The notes under the pieces were generated by a model. That model did no database searches and was not told the origin of the DNA. It worked only from the letters and a program-made list of their open reading frames with translations. Position numbers and translations under genes: made by a program. A DNA stretch of 64,000 bases from Cellvibrionaceae bacterium (GTDB taxonomy: Bacteria; Pseudomonadota; Gammaproteobacteria; Pseudomonadales; Cellvibrionaceae). Where the stretch lies: contig JANPZW010000015.1 in assembly GCA_024707385.1 (NCBI GenBank), forward strand, positions 496,001 to 560,000. Direction: 5' to 3'. Positions 24,806 to 34,299 of the stretch are shown piece after piece (positions within the stretch are counted from its first letter, which is position 1; every line of letters begins with the position of its first letter).

Positions 24806-26524
24806 ATGACGGCGGACTCGGCTAGCTTTCATTCTCTCAACGTTATCCGCAATGAACTGGTGGCGACCATCGAACAGGCCGCCCGTGATCTCGAAGTTTT
24901 TGTCTCCGAGGGAGGCGATCCGAAAAGCCTTCAGGCATGCCTCGCCGGAATCAAGCAGATCATCGGTATCTTCCGCCTCCTGGAATTCAAAGGCGCCAGC
25001 ATGCTCGCCGAGGAGCTGCTGGCGACCGCCTCCACCGTACGGGCCGGCGATTCAGGTCCCGCTTTTGAAAAGCATCTCGAACTCGTAAGCGGCACCTTCT
25101 TCGTCCTGTCCCGCTATCTGGAATACGTGCAACAGACCGAGCGCAAGATTCCGGTACTGCTCATCCCCTATATCAACGATCTGCGCAAATTTCGCCGCGA
25201 GCCGGTGTTGCCTGAGAGTTTTTTCTTTCAGGTGAATCTCAAGGCCAATCCTCAGCCGCCGCCGACCGACGCGATCGAGGTCAAGGACAAGGATTTTATG
25301 CCGCTGTTGACGCGTCTGCGTCACATGTACCAGTTGGGCTTGCTTGGTGTGCTGCGCGGCAAACAGGTGAAAGCATCCCTCGGATTGATGCGCCGCTCGC
25401 TTATCCGTCTTCAACGTTTGGGTAATGACCAGCCGCTTGCCTCTTTATGGTGGATGGCCAACGTCGCTATAGACGTGATGATCCAGCAGCAGATGGAGAT
25501 GATCGAGCCGCGCAAAATGCTGCTCAGCCGGATTGACCGGATCATCCGTCAGGTTCAGAAAGGTGGGCGAGGGTCTTATCAGGCCGCGGCGCCGAAGGGC
25601 CTGATTAAAGAGTTGCTTTACATCATTTTGCTGTCGGGCCATCAGAACGAGATGGTCAATCGCCTCAAGCAATATTTCGGCGTCGCGCAATTGCCTTATA
25701 CGGAGCGCATCCTGGCGGCGGAGCGCCAGTCTCTGCGCGGCCCCAGTACACATACCATCAGTTCGCTGGTGCGGGTCCTCAAGTTGGAGATCAACAACAT
25801 CAAGAAAGTGTTGGAGACTTCCGCACAGGGCGGTCAGATGATCGACGATTTGCCCGGCATGACCTCTACGCTGCTCAAAATCGCCGAAACCATGGCGATG
25901 GTTGGGTTAGTTGGTCCGAGTTCGATTCTCAAAGAGGAAGTCAAAAAGGTTGACCTCTGGGGTAACGTGCCGGTCATTCCCGATGGCGAACTCGACCGCT
26001 GCGCCAAGGTGATGCTGTATATGGAAAGTGCGGTGAACGCCCTGGAGTTCGACAAGCTGTCGCCGGACGTGTTCACCAACACCAGTGAGGAATCGCAAAA
26101 CCAGATCATCGCCCACGGAGAGCTGGCGCAGGCGGAGCGTATAGTGCTGCAGGAGTGTGAATCCGGAATATCGCTTACCAAGCGTGCCATCACCGCCTAT
26201 TCAGAATCGAATTTCGATTCGGGCCATATCAGCAATATCAGTAAGACTCTCAATTCCGTGCGCGGCGGCCTGCTGATGCTCAAACGACCGAGAGCCGCTT
26301 TGGTGGTGCAACGCTGCGCAGATTTTGTCGACCATGTGCTTATGCAGGGCGAACACCCTCCAGCCTTGAAGGAGCTTTTGGAAACTTTCGCCGACGCGAT
26401 TATCAGCGTTGAGTATTTCCTGGATACAGGCAACACCGCGGCTCGTCTTGATGACTCGGTTCTGCAGGTGGCAGAGGAGAGTCTGGCGGCGCTGGGCTAT
26501 GCAGCAAACGCCAAGCGTAGATGA
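24806..26524 (+). CDS. fimL: FimL-like twitching motility/cAMP regulator
   Basis: The 572-residue helical protein resembles the N-terminal part of the ChpA/PilL chemotaxis kinase, as FimL of Pseudomonas aeruginosa does. There, FimL affects type IV pilus function and cAMP/Vfr signalling. Segments such as IKQIIGIFRLLEFKGASMLAE, LVRVLKLEINNIKKVLE and ISKTLNSVRGGLLMLKRPRAA look like Hpt-type helical bundles without an evident phospho-accepting His. The gene directly precedes nudC with a 4-base overlap, the same pairing as PA1822-PA1823, which supports the name. A GTG at 24803 is an alternative start. No pilus genes are in this window. Confidence 0.78.
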   Translation: MTADSASFHSLNVIRNELVATIEQAARDLEVFVSEGGDPKSLQACLAGIKQIIGIFRLLEFKGASMLAEELLATASTVRAGDSGPAFEKHLELVSGTFFVLSRYLEYVQQTERKIPVLLIPYINDLRKFRREPVLPESFFFQVNLKANPQPPPTDAIEVKDKDFMPLLTRLRHMYQLGLLGVLRGKQVKASLGLMRRSLIRLQRLGNDQPLASLWWMANVAIDVMIQQQMEMIEPRKMLLSRIDRIIRQVQKGGRGSYQAAAPKGLIKELLYIILLSGHQNEMVNRLKQYFGVAQLPYTERILAAERQSLRGPSTHTISSLVRVLKLEINNIKKVLETSAQGGQMIDDLPGMTSTLLKIAETMAMVGLVGPSSILKEEVKKVDLWGNVPVIPDGELDRCAKVMLYMESAVNALEFDKLSPDVFTNTSEESQNQIIAHGELAQAERIVLQECESGISLTKRAITAYSESNFDSGHISNISKTLNSVRGGLLMLKRPRAALVVQRCADFVDHVLMQGEHPPALKELLETFADAIISVEYFLDTGNTAARLDDSVLQVAEESLAALGYAANAKRR

Positions 26525-27351
26525 GCTTCGAGCCGGAGTTTGATGGTCGCATCAAAGCCTCAGGCGGCGATTGGGCCATCGGGGTAATCGGCAGCCGGCT
26601 GCTGATGGATCAGGTGGATCAGGCTTTGTTATTCCGCTGCGCCGATTTGTACGACCTGGTTTTCCAGCTGCCCGTAGAGCAGCTTTATCTCGGCCGCTGG
26701 CAAGGCACCCCCTGTTTCGCCTTCATCTATTCTGCCGATCTGGAACTTCCCGCCGATGTCCCTCTTGCCGCGGCTGGATTGCGCAGCCGTTTGGGGTTGG
26801 TGGACGACGAATTATTCCATCTTGCCGGGCGCGCGCAGCAGTTGGCCCATTGGTGTGAGTTTCACCGTTGCTGCGGCCGCTGCGGCGGTCCCACCGAGTT
26901 GCAACTGCATGAGAGAGTGCTGGCCTGCAGCCGCTGCGGCGCTTTGTATTATCCGCGCGTCGCCCCCTGCGTGATCGGCATAGTGGTGCGCGACCGCACA
27001 TGCCTGCTAGCCCACAATGTGAACTTCAAGGACGGTCTTTACAGCGTTATCGCCGGTTTTATCGAGCCGGGGGAAACCGCCGAGCAGGCGTTGATTCGCG
27101 AGATCCGTGAAGAAACGGGGCTTGAGGTGGATCAGCTGGAATACATCTGCAGCCAGCCATGGCCGTTTCCCAGCCAGTTGATGCTCGGTTTTGTCGCCCG
27201 TTATAAAGCGGGCGAAATCTGCGTGGACGATGTCGAGATCACCGATGCCCAGTGGTTTGCTCCCGACGCCTTGCCGGCTATTCCACCGCCCCATACTATT
27301 TCCGGTAAACTCATCGACATTTTTCTGCAGCGGGCCAGCCTGCAAGGGTGA
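26521..27351 (+). CDS. nudC: NADH pyrophosphatase / NAD-RNA decapping hydrolase NudC
   Basis: NudC splits NAD(H) to NMN(H) and AMP and removes NAD caps from RNA. The 276-residue protein has the zinc ribbon (CCGRCGG then CSRCG), the full Nudix box GFIEPGETAEQALIREIREE-TG, and the NudC-specific SQPWPFPSQLM after it. The start overlaps the fimL stop (ATGA), so translation is coupled. A membrane-protein gene follows after 2 bases. Confidence 0.95.
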   Translation: MSFEPEFDGRIKASGGDWAIGVIGSRLLMDQVDQALLFRCADLYDLVFQLPVEQLYLGRWQGTPCFAFIYSADLELPADVPLAAAGLRSRLGLVDDELFHLAGRAQQLAHWCEFHRCCGRCGGPTELQLHERVLACSRCGALYYPRVAPCVIGIVVRDRTCLLAHNVNFKDGLYSVIAGFIEPGETAEQALIREIREETGLEVDQLEYICSQPWPFPSQLMLGFVARYKAGEICVDDVEITDAQWFAPDALPAIPPPHTISGKLIDIFLQRASLQG

Positions 27352-27353
27352 AC

Positions 27354-28016
27354 ATGTTCTATTCCGTCGTGACGACCTCAGCCGCAGTCCTTGCGATTCT
27401 GCTTCTGCTGATTGCCCTGCGGACACTGCTGAAGGGTACGTGGTTTTGGGGCTGGGTACGCGGAATGAGCGGCCTGGTGCTGATCGGACTAGCGGTGTTT
27501 TGCGTCCTCGTAGGACTGGATCTGCGCTCGTATCAGCAGGTGCTTATCGACAAACCGGTGGCGACAGTCAGTTTCCAGAAAGTGGATGATCGGGCTTATG
27601 TCGCCACAGTGGCACTGACCGATACTGGGGTCACCACCGATTATTATCTGCGTGGTGATCAGTGGCAGATCGATGCCCGCATCATCCGCTGGAAGGGTCT
27701 GCTGAGCCAGGCCGGCGGCAAACCGGGTTATCGGCTGGAGCGCATATCCGGGCGCTATATTTCCATTGAGGACGAACGCAGTCGCGAGCGTACAGTTCAC
27801 GCGCTGCGCGATGAGAAAGAATATGGTCTTGATCTTTGGGCGTGGGCTTATCAAAACCAGATGAACGCGCCATTGATTGATGCGGTATATGGCAGCGCGA
27901 CCTTCGTTCCTATGACTGATGGTGCGCTGTATGAGGTGGCTCTGTCCCATACAGGGCTGGTGGCAAAACCGTTGAACGACGCCGCCAAACGCGCGGTGAA
28001 TTTGTGGCTTGACTAA
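27354..28016 (+). CDS. Conserved membrane protein of unknown function
   Basis: This 220-residue protein has two N-terminal transmembrane segments (VVTTSAAVLAILLLLIALR; MSGLVLIGLAVFCVLVGLDL) and a soluble C-terminal region with YYLRGDQWQIDARIIRWKG, LWAWAYQNQMNAPLIDAVYG and a final NDAAKRAVNLWLD. Homologues are sometimes labelled as multidrug-transporter-like, but nothing here resembles a transporter, so I make no functional claim. ATG 27354 has AAGGGTGA upstream. It sits between nudC and sohB, the Pseudomonas-like order. Confidence 0.75.
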   Translation: MFYSVVTTSAAVLAILLLLIALRTLLKGTWFWGWVRGMSGLVLIGLAVFCVLVGLDLRSYQQVLIDKPVATVSFQKVDDRAYVATVALTDTGVTTDYYLRGDQWQIDARIIRWKGLLSQAGGKPGYRLERISGRYISIEDERSRERTVHALRDEKEYGLDLWAWAYQNQMNAPLIDAVYGSATFVPMTDGALYEVALSHTGLVAKPLNDAAKRAVNLWLD

Positions 28017-28027
28017 GGGGAATCATT

Positions 28028-29067
28028 TTGGAGTTTTTGTTGGAGTACGGGCTGTTTCTGGCCAAGGTTGTCACTCTCGTGGTGGCTTTTATCGTGGTGG
28101 TCGGATTTCTGGTGGCCTCGGCGCATAGGGAAAAAAGGCAAAGATAAAGGCCGGATTCATGTCACCCGCCTCAACGAGCGTTTTGAGGAGATGGGAGAAA
28201 TACTGAAAGCCGAAGTGGTCGACGAAAAAACACTTAAGGAAGAAGAAAAAAACAGAAAAAGGCGGACAAGCAGGCGCGCAAAGCAAAAAAAGCGGCGCGG
28301 ATGCGGAGCGCAAACGACGTGTCTACGTACTGGATTTTGTCGGCGACATAAAAGCCTCAGCCACGGATGAATTGCGTGAATCCATAACTGCAGTACTGAC
28401 GCTGGCCGAGCCGGTCGACGAAGTGGTGGTGCGTTTGGAGAGCCCCGGCGGCTTAGTCCATGGTTATGGGTTGGCGGCGAGTCAGCTTGATCGCATCCGG
28501 CAGAAGAAAATTCCGCTCACAGTTTGCGTCGATAAAGTCGCTGCCAGCGGCGGTTATATGATGGCCTGCGTCGCGGACAAAATCGTCGCGGCGCCATTTG
28601 CGGTGTTGGGTTCCATCGGTGTAGTTGCGCAGTTACCGAACTTCCATAAAGTGCTGAAAAAGCACGATGTCGATTACGAAATTTTTACCGCGGGAGAATA
28701 CAAGCGCACTGTGACCATGCTCGGGGAGAATACCGAAAAAGGTCGCCAGAAATTCAAAGAGGATCTCGAAGATACTCATGTGCTTTTTAAAGAGTTTGTC
28801 CAGGAGCATCGCCCTTCAGTCAATGTGGAAGAAGTGGCGACGGGGGAAATCTGGTTTGGTCGCCGCGCACTGGAGAACAACCTCATCGACGTGATTTCCA
28901 CCAGCGATGAATATCTCATGGGCCAGCATCCCCAGGCGGATATAGTGGTGGTGCATTATGAGAAGAAAAAGAGAGTTCAGGACCGTCTTGGGTTGGCTGC
29001 GGCCAAGGCGCTCGAAACTACAGTGGAAAATACGCTGACAAAATTTTTTCAACGCCCCTGGTTTTAA
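28028..29067 (+). CDS. sohB: Inner-membrane serine protease SohB, with several frame breaks
   Basis: SohB is a signal-peptide-peptidase-family (S49) protease anchored in the inner membrane. The N-terminus (TTG 28028, after AGGGG) reads EFLLEYGLFLAKVVTLVV and a membrane segment, then stops in GAAAAAAGGC near 28130. The family sequence continues in other frames: RIHVTRLNERFEEMGEILKAE, then a Lys-rich linker QKKADKQARKAKKAA, then RRVYVLDFVGD. From 28372 the catalytic part is intact: ESPGGLVHGYGLAASQLD, catalytic-Ser segment VDKVAASGGYMMACVADK and SIGVVAQLPNF. At least three frame changes lie in A-runs between 28130 and 28310, which points to sequencing errors. Confidence 0.82.
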
Positions 29068-29080
29068 TGGGATGAAAATA

Positions 29081-29107
29081 AAAAAACCCGGCAAGTGCCG
29101 GGTTTTT
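29081..29107. terminator. Bidirectional intrinsic terminator
   Basis: CCCGGCA (29087-29093) and TGCCGGG (29096-29102) form a 7-bp stem flanked by six A on the left and a T-run on the right. It serves sohB on + and the DUF934 gene on -. Confidence 0.9.
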
Positions 29108-29119
29108 TTATTTCGATCT

Positions 29120-29620
29120 TTACAGCGCGCGGCGGCGGAACAGAGGCAGAGGCTGATCAACAGCAGCCTGATAAAAATCGCTGAAATCCCTCAGGCTTTT
29201 GGCCATGGATTCAACAGGAGCTCCGTCGGCAACCACAAAGGCATCGAAACCGCAGCGCTTTAGATAAAAAAGCTGATCCTGCATAAAGCTTCCAATTGCA
29301 CGCAATTCTCCGGCGAATTGATAACGCTCGCGGAGCGCGCGTCCGATGGAAAAACCGCGTCCATCGGTAAAGACGGGAAAGTTAACCCCAATAACCGGAA
29401 GCTTGCTCGTCAACTCGGCAACGGACGCCGCTTCATCATCTGAGTCCAGCCAGACGCTCACGTTGGTCATACCGGTCAGGGCCGCCTGGTTTTCCAGATA
29501 CCATTTGATATGAACCAGCCACTCGCCATTGCTGAGCTCGCTCAGGGCAGGGGTGGCGTCTTTCGCCAGCGCCTGCCAGCTGTCGTTCAGAAGTTCGCCG
29601 TTTTTACTGAGCTTTGGCAT
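29120..29620 (-). CDS. DUF934 protein associated with sulfite reductase
   Basis: The 166-residue protein carries the DUF934 features: LPVIGVNFPVFTDGRGFS, YQFAGELRAIGSFMQDQLFYLKRCGFDAFVV and a C-terminal LRDFSDFYQAA. Genes of this family almost always follow the assimilatory sulfite reductase gene cysI, as here; an accessory role in sulfite reduction is suggested but not proven. AAGGAG lies upstream of ATG 29620, inside the end of cysI. The genes overlap by 17 bases. Confidence 0.88.
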   Translation of the reverse strand: MPKLSKNGELLNDSWQALAKDATPALSELSNGEWLVHIKWYLENQAALTGMTNVSVWLDSDDEAASVAELTSKLPVIGVNFPVFTDGRGFSIGRALRERYQFAGELRAIGSFMQDQLFYLKRCGFDAFVVADGAPVESMAKSLRDFSDFYQAAVDQPLPLFRRRAL

Positions 29621-31271
29621 AAACGCGCTCCTTAAAAGGTGCCAGGCCGATGCGGGCGAAGGTGTTGATGAACTCCTCGTCACCTTCGCGGTTTTCCACA
29701 TAGACATTGATGATTTTGCGAATGACCTGCGGCATATCATCGCGGCTGAACGAAGGGCCGAGCACGTCACCCAAGGCTGCGTTATAGCCGGAGTTGCCAC
29801 CCAACTGCACCTGATAAAACTCCTCGCCTTTTTTGTCGACGCCGAGAATGCCGATGTTGCCGATGTGGTGGTGGCCACAGGCGTTCATACAACCGGAAAT
29901 ATTCAGTTCTATCGGGCCCAGATCGTAGACGTAGTCCAGGTCGTCGAATTCACGCTGAATCGCTTCGGCGATCGGAATGGATTTGGCGTTGGCCAGGGAG
30001 CAGAAATCCCCGCCAGGGCAGCAGATGATGTCGGTGAGTGTGCCGACGTTTGCCGTGGCAAAGCCGGCTTTGCTCAGTTGCTGCCACAGCTCGAATAGCT
30101 GCGCGGCCGGTACATCCGCCAGAACCATGTTCTGGTTGTGAGTGGTGCGAACTTCGCCAAAGGAATAGCGATCAGCCAGCTCGGCAATTACTTCCAGCTG
30201 GCGATCAGTCAGATCTCCCGGTGGCACGCCGGTAAATTTCAGAGACAGTGTTACCGCGCGATAACCTGGAATCTTGTGCGCTTGCACATTGTGGCTCAGC
30301 CAATTGCCAAATTCGCGATTTTCCCCGCGCAGGGAATTAATGCGCGCCATTGCGTCGACGTCGTCCAGCCCGCGTTGATATGCGGGCTCGGGAAAGAAGC
30401 TGCGCGCACGGACAATTTCGTCTTGCGGCAGATGGCTGGTGCCGTCGCGCAGGTTTTGCCATTCCTGTTCCACCATCTCGGCGAACGCTTCCGGGCCGAC
30501 TGCGCGCACCAGAATTTTGATGCGCGCTTTGAATTTGTTGTCCCGTCGACCGTGCAGATTGTAGATTCGCAGTATGGCTTCGAGGTAAGTCAGAATGTCC
30601 TGTTCCGGCAGGAAGTCACGGATCACGCTGCCGATAACCGGGGTTCTCCCCAGGCCGCCGCCGACCAGAACCTTAAAGCCGATTGCGCCGGTGGAATTCT
30701 TGACGAGCTGAAGGCCTATGTCGTGAAAATGAATAGCGGCGCGATCAGCCAGCGTGCCCGCAACAGCGATCTTGAATTTGCGCGGCAGGAAGGCGAATTC
30801 GGGATGGAAAGTCGACCACTGGCGAATGATTTCGCAATAGGGGCGGGGATCGATGATTTCATCCGGCGCAACCCCGGCAAACTGATCGGTGGTCACATTG
30901 CGGATACAGTTGCCGCTGGTTTGCACTGCGTGCATTTCGACTTCCGCCAGCTCCGCCAGAATGTCCGGGACTTCGTCGAGCTGAGGCCAGTTGAGCTGGA
31001 TGTTTTGACGGGTCGTGACGTGGCAATAGCCTTTGTCGTAATGGCGTGTGATGTGGGCCAACTTGCGCAATTGCCGGCTGTTGAGCATGCCATAGGGAAC
31101 GGCGATTCTGAGCATGGGCGCCAGCCGCTGTACATAAAGCCCGTTCTGCAGGCGCAGCGGAAGAAATTGCTCGGGCGGAATTTCTCCCGCCAGGTAACGC
31201 TCGGTCTGGCGGCGGAACTGAGCCACGCGCTCACCGATAATCTTGTGGTCGTATTCGTCGTAAACGTACAT
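29604..31271 (-). CDS. cysI: Sulfite reductase (hemoprotein/ferredoxin-like type)
   Basis: This 555-residue siroheme and 4Fe-4S enzyme reduces sulfite to sulfide for cysteine synthesis. The siroheme/Fe-S cysteines are seen in CCPGGDFCSLANAKS and NISGCMNACGHHHIGN; RNVTTDQFAGVAPDE and HVTTRQNIQLNWPQ are substrate- and cofactor-site segments. It belongs to the nitrite/sulfite reductase branch common in pseudomonads, paired with DUF934. ATG 31271 (MYVYDEYDHKIIGE) is preferred to 31298. A nitrite role is possible by family but unlikely in this context. Confidence 0.9.
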   Translation of the reverse strand: MYVYDEYDHKIIGERVAQFRRQTERYLAGEIPPEQFLPLRLQNGLYVQRLAPMLRIAVPYGMLNSRQLRKLAHITRHYDKGYCHVTTRQNIQLNWPQLDEVPDILAELAEVEMHAVQTSGNCIRNVTTDQFAGVAPDEIIDPRPYCEIIRQWSTFHPEFAFLPRKFKIAVAGTLADRAAIHFHDIGLQLVKNSTGAIGFKVLVGGGLGRTPVIGSVIRDFLPEQDILTYLEAILRIYNLHGRRDNKFKARIKILVRAVGPEAFAEMVEQEWQNLRDGTSHLPQDEIVRARSFFPEPAYQRGLDDVDAMARINSLRGENREFGNWLSHNVQAHKIPGYRAVTLSLKFTGVPPGDLTDRQLEVIAELADRYSFGEVRTTHNQNMVLADVPAAQLFELWQQLSKAGFATANVGTLTDIICCPGGDFCSLANAKSIPIAEAIQREFDDLDYVYDLGPIELNISGCMNACGHHHIGNIGILGVDKKGEEFYQVQLGGNSGYNAALGDVLGPSFSRDDMPQVIRKIINVYVENREGDEEFINTFARIGLAPFKERVYAKAQ

Positions 31272-31572
31272 GAAAAGCTCGTTTCCCCTGGCTGTCAAAA
31301 ATAGGCTGTCCGACCCGCGCCACCCGTCGAATAGCGCCTAGCGGTTCCTCAATCGAACAAGTAATTGATCAAGGCGGCAGCGGGCGGCAAGGATACAGGA
31401 TTGGACCACGAGCGGCGAGCCGCGCCACAAAGGGTTTTTCCGATCTGCCTCATCAGTTTTGCGGTTACCTTTGCCGATCTGGTTCCGCTGGGGATCGCTA
31501 AGCTGTTATTCCGGCTGAATTTTCTGATAACATCCGCGTCCTTTGAACTGCTGAAACACGCGGGATTCTTCC
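31272..31572. other. cysI/trpF divergent intergenic region
   Basis: I see no gene or clear operator in these 301 bases. They must hold the promoters for cysI (-) and the trpF-led unit (+). truA, which often precedes trpF in related genomes, is not here. Confidence 0.45.
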
Positions 31573-32223
31573 TTGCACGACACCCGATTGGTACGAGTTA
31601 AGATCTGCGGCCTTACTGATGTAGCTGCTGCCGCCGCAGCGGCGGCAGCAGGTGCGGATGCGGTCGGGCTAGTGTTTTACGCCGCAAGTCCGCGCAACCT
31701 CTCCGATCTTGGCCTCGCTCGTGAAATTGCCTTTGCGGCGGGTCCCCTCATCAATGTCGTGGGGCTGTTCGTCAATCCGCAACCCGCTGAAGTGGAGCAG
31801 GTGTTGGCGCAGGTGCCGCTGAGCCTGTTGCAGTTTCACGGCAATGAGACCGAGGTGTTCTGTCGCAGCTTCAACCGTCCTTATTTAAAGGCGCTGCGTA
31901 TGAAGCCGGGGGCGGATATAGCCGGGCAGGCGAGCGTCTACGGGAGTGCCGCAGGCGTGCTGTTGGACGCGTACCGACCTGGCGTTCCCGGTGGTACAGG
32001 CGAAGTATTCGATTGGCAGCAAATACCTTCGTCTCTGCCGCGACCACTGGTGTTGGCCGGAGGTCTAACCTCCGACAATGTGGCGCTTGCAGTTGAGACT
32101 GTGCGGCCCTGGGCGGTGGATGTGAGCGGCGGTGTCGAGTCCCGCCCTGGCGTTAAAGATGTGGATTTGATTCGGCGGTTCATCAGTCGTGCGAAAGCGG
32201 TCCCGATTTCGAATAACCAATGA
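31573..32223 (+). CDS. trpF: Phosphoribosylanthranilate isomerase
   Basis: TrpF performs the Amadori rearrangement of phosphoribosylanthranilate in tryptophan synthesis. RVKICGLTDV holds the catalytic Cys, VGLVFYAASPRNLS and LQFHGNE follow, and the C-terminal phosphate-binding site is VLAGGLTSDNV plus VDVSGGVESRPGVKD. The length of 216 is normal. The only plausible start near the family N-terminus is a TTG at 31573 with no strong ribosome-binding site, so the start is uncertain. A run of nine Ala codons (from residue 18) contains a DNA palindrome. It leads trpF-trpB-trpA. Confidence 0.93.
   Translation: MHDTRLVRVKICGLTDVAAAAAAAAAGADAVGLVFYAASPRNLSDLGLAREIAFAAGPLINVVGLFVNPQPAEVEQVLAQVPLSLLQFHGNETEVFCRSFNRPYLKALRMKPGADIAGQASVYGSAAGVLLDAYRPGVPGGTGEVFDWQQIPSSLPRPLVLAGGLTSDNVALAVETVRPWAVDVSGGVESRPGVKDVDLIRRFISRAKAVPISNNQ
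31625..31651. repeat. 27-base GC-rich palindrome inside trpF
   Basis: Perfect 13-base arms (31625-31637 and 31639-31651) surround a single A. It encodes most of a nine-Ala run. It could extrude as a hairpin in DNA or mRNA, or be chance in Ala codons. Confidence 0.85.
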
Positions 32224-32232
32224 GTAGACCTC

Positions 32233-33447
32233 GTGAACAATACTAAAGTTGATTTCGCCAATATGCCGGACGAGGGTGGCCACTTCGGTCAGTTCGGTGG
32301 GCGTTTTGTCTCCGAAACCCTGTTCTTTGCTCTTGATGAGCTGCGCAGCATGTACAACCGTCTGAAAAATGATCCCGCTTTTCAGGCCGAGATCGATCGC
32401 GACCTGACCTATTACGTCGGCCGTCCGTCACCCCTGTATTTCGCTGAGCGCTGGACGGAAAGAACCGGCGGCGCTCGTCTTTTCCTGAAGCGCGAAGATC
32501 TTAATCACACCGGCGCGCACAAGGTCAACAACACCATTGGACAAGCCTTGCTGGCCAAATATTCCGGCAAAAAGCGCGTGATAGCTGAAACCGGCGCCGG
32601 CCAGCACGGCGTGGCCACCGCCACAGTCGCCGCCCGACTCGGTCTGGAGTGCGTGGTGTATATGGGATCGGAGGACGTCAAACGCCAGTCCCTCAACGTC
32701 TACCGCATGAAACTGCTCGGTGCCACAGTCGTTCCTGTCGAGTCCGGTTCCAAAACCCTCAAAGACGCCATGAACGAAGCCATGCGCGACTGGGTGACGA
32801 ACGTAGATGACACCTTCTATATCATCGGCACCGCGGCCGGTCCTCATCCTTATCCGCAATTGGTGCGGGATTTCCAATGCATTATCGGCCGCGAAGCGCG
32901 CAGCCAATGCCTGGAGCAGACGGGCCGATTGCCCGATGCCCTGGTGGCTTGTGTTGGTGGTGGTTCTAACGCCATTGGCCTGTTCCATCCGTTCCTGGAA
33001 GACACAACCGTCGCCATGTATGGCGTTGAAGCTGGTGGGCTCGGTATCGAAACCGGGCGCCATGCGGCGCCATTGAACGCAGGTATTCCCGGCGTTCTCC
33101 ACGGCAACCGCACCTATCTGATGGAAGACGAAAACGGCCAGATCATCGATACCCATTCCATTTCCGCCGGTCTCGACTACCCGGGAGTAGGGCCCGAACA
33201 CTCGTGGCTGAAAGATCTCGGCCGGGTGAATTATGTTGCGATTACCGACGACGAGGCCATGGCGGCCTTCCGCAGCCTCACGCGCGTCGAGGGCATAATG
33301 CCGGCCCTGGAGTCTGCCCATGCGGTTGCCTATGGTGAAAAGCTGGCGGCGCAGATGGATAAAGACGGCATAGTCATCGTCAACCTGTCCGGTCGCGGCG
33401 ACAAAGATATTCTGACAGTCGCGAAGATCGACGGAATTGAGGTCTGA
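32233..33447 (+). CDS. trpB: Tryptophan synthase beta chain
   Basis: TrpB condenses indole with serine using pyridoxal phosphate. The 404-residue protein shows the PLP lysine in HKVNNTIGQ (Lys97), the substrate loop ETGAGQHGVA, the phosphate-binding VGGGSNAIG, and GLDYPGVGPEHSWL. The start is a GTG at 32233, 9 bases after trpF. trpA begins 1 base after the stop, which fits synthesis of the alpha2beta2 complex from one transcript. Confidence 0.97.
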   Translation: MNNTKVDFANMPDEGGHFGQFGGRFVSETLFFALDELRSMYNRLKNDPAFQAEIDRDLTYYVGRPSPLYFAERWTERTGGARLFLKREDLNHTGAHKVNNTIGQALLAKYSGKKRVIAETGAGQHGVATATVAARLGLECVVYMGSEDVKRQSLNVYRMKLLGATVVPVESGSKTLKDAMNEAMRDWVTNVDDTFYIIGTAAGPHPYPQLVRDFQCIIGREARSQCLEQTGRLPDALVACVGGGSNAIGLFHPFLEDTTVAMYGVEAGGLGIETGRHAAPLNAGIPGVLHGNRTYLMEDENGQIIDTHSISAGLDYPGVGPEHSWLKDLGRVNYVAITDDEAMAAFRSLTRVEGIMPALESAHAVAYGEKLAAQMDKDGIVIVNLSGRGDKDILTVAKIDGIEV

Positions 33448-33448
33448 C

Positions 33449-34257
33449 ATGAACAGAATTGCGCAAACAATTCAGGCGTTGAAACAACAGGGGCGCAAGG
33501 CGCTGGCCACTTACATCGTGAATGGAGATCCGGCTCCGGATATCACCCTAGCCGCCATGCATACGCTGGTGGAGGCGGGTGCCGATATTCTTGAGATAGG
33601 TGTTCCTTTCTCGGACCCAATGGCCGAAGGCCCCGTGATTCAGCGCGGACACGAGCGCGCGCTTGCCCATGGCACCAGCCTCCGCGGCACTTTGGCGCTG
33701 GTCAAAACATTTCGCGAAACCAATCAGAAGACCCCTGTGGTGCTGATGGGTTACGCCAACCCGGTTGAACGTATGGGTTATGCCGAATTCGCCAAGTCTG
33801 CAGCAGACGCCGGGGTGGATGGCCTGTTGACGGTGGACCTGCCACCAGAGGAGGCGGAGGATCTGCACAGCCGTCTGCGCGAGCGGGGGTGGAGAGTATT
33901 TTCCTGTTGGCGCCGACTTCTTCGGAAGCCCGCGTCAAAAAGGTCACCGAACTCGCCGGCGGATTCATTTACTACGTTTCCCTCAAGGGGGTGACGGGTG
34001 CCAGCAATTTGGACATAGGCTCGGTAAAAGACAAGCTCGAAGTTATTTCCCGCTACAGTCAGTTACCGGTCATGGTTGGTTTCGGTATCAAAGACAGCCT
34101 ATCTGCACAGGCGGTCAGCGGCTACGCCGACGGCGTGGTGGTTGGCAGCGCGCTGGTGGAGATTATGGGGTCCGGACACGCGCAGGTTCAAATTCTGGAC
34201 GGCTTGCGTAATAAAGTGGCATCCATCCGTGCCGCTCTGGATCAGAAATCCAAATAA
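33449..34257 (+). CDS. trpA: Tryptophan synthase alpha chain, frameshifted
   Basis: TrpA cleaves indole-glycerol phosphate and channels indole to TrpB. The first part has the catalytic Glu region LEIGVPFSDPMAEGPVIQR and the catalytic Asp in GLLTVDLPPEEAEDL. At the G-run 33885-33889 (five G, six needed) the frame breaks: the first frame continues as RGWRVF, while the true sequence RGVESIFLLAPTSSEARV lies in the -1 frame and goes on to FIYYVSLKGVTGAS and VGFGIKD. One missing G explains it. Corrected length is about 269. GAGG precedes ATG 33449. Confidence 0.93.
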
Positions 34258-34260
34258 TCC

Positions 34261-34281
34261 TGGCCCGCCGTGGTCGGGCCA
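34261..34281 (+). terminator. Hairpin between trpA and accD
   Basis: TGGCCCG (34261-34267) pairs with CGGGCCA (34275-34281) around a 7-base loop, just after the trpA stop. There is no T-run, so it may reduce rather than stop read-through into accD. Confidence 0.45.
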
Positions 34282-34299
34282 TCACTGAGTTCAGGTGCT

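Noticed and set aside
30138..31304. A 388-codon plus-strand frame antisense to cysI
   Set aside because: cysI has its siroheme/Fe-S cysteines and full length; the antisense frame is a codon shadow.
32428..33450. A 340-codon minus-strand frame opposite trpB
   Set aside because: Shadow of trpB without motifs or ribosome-binding site.
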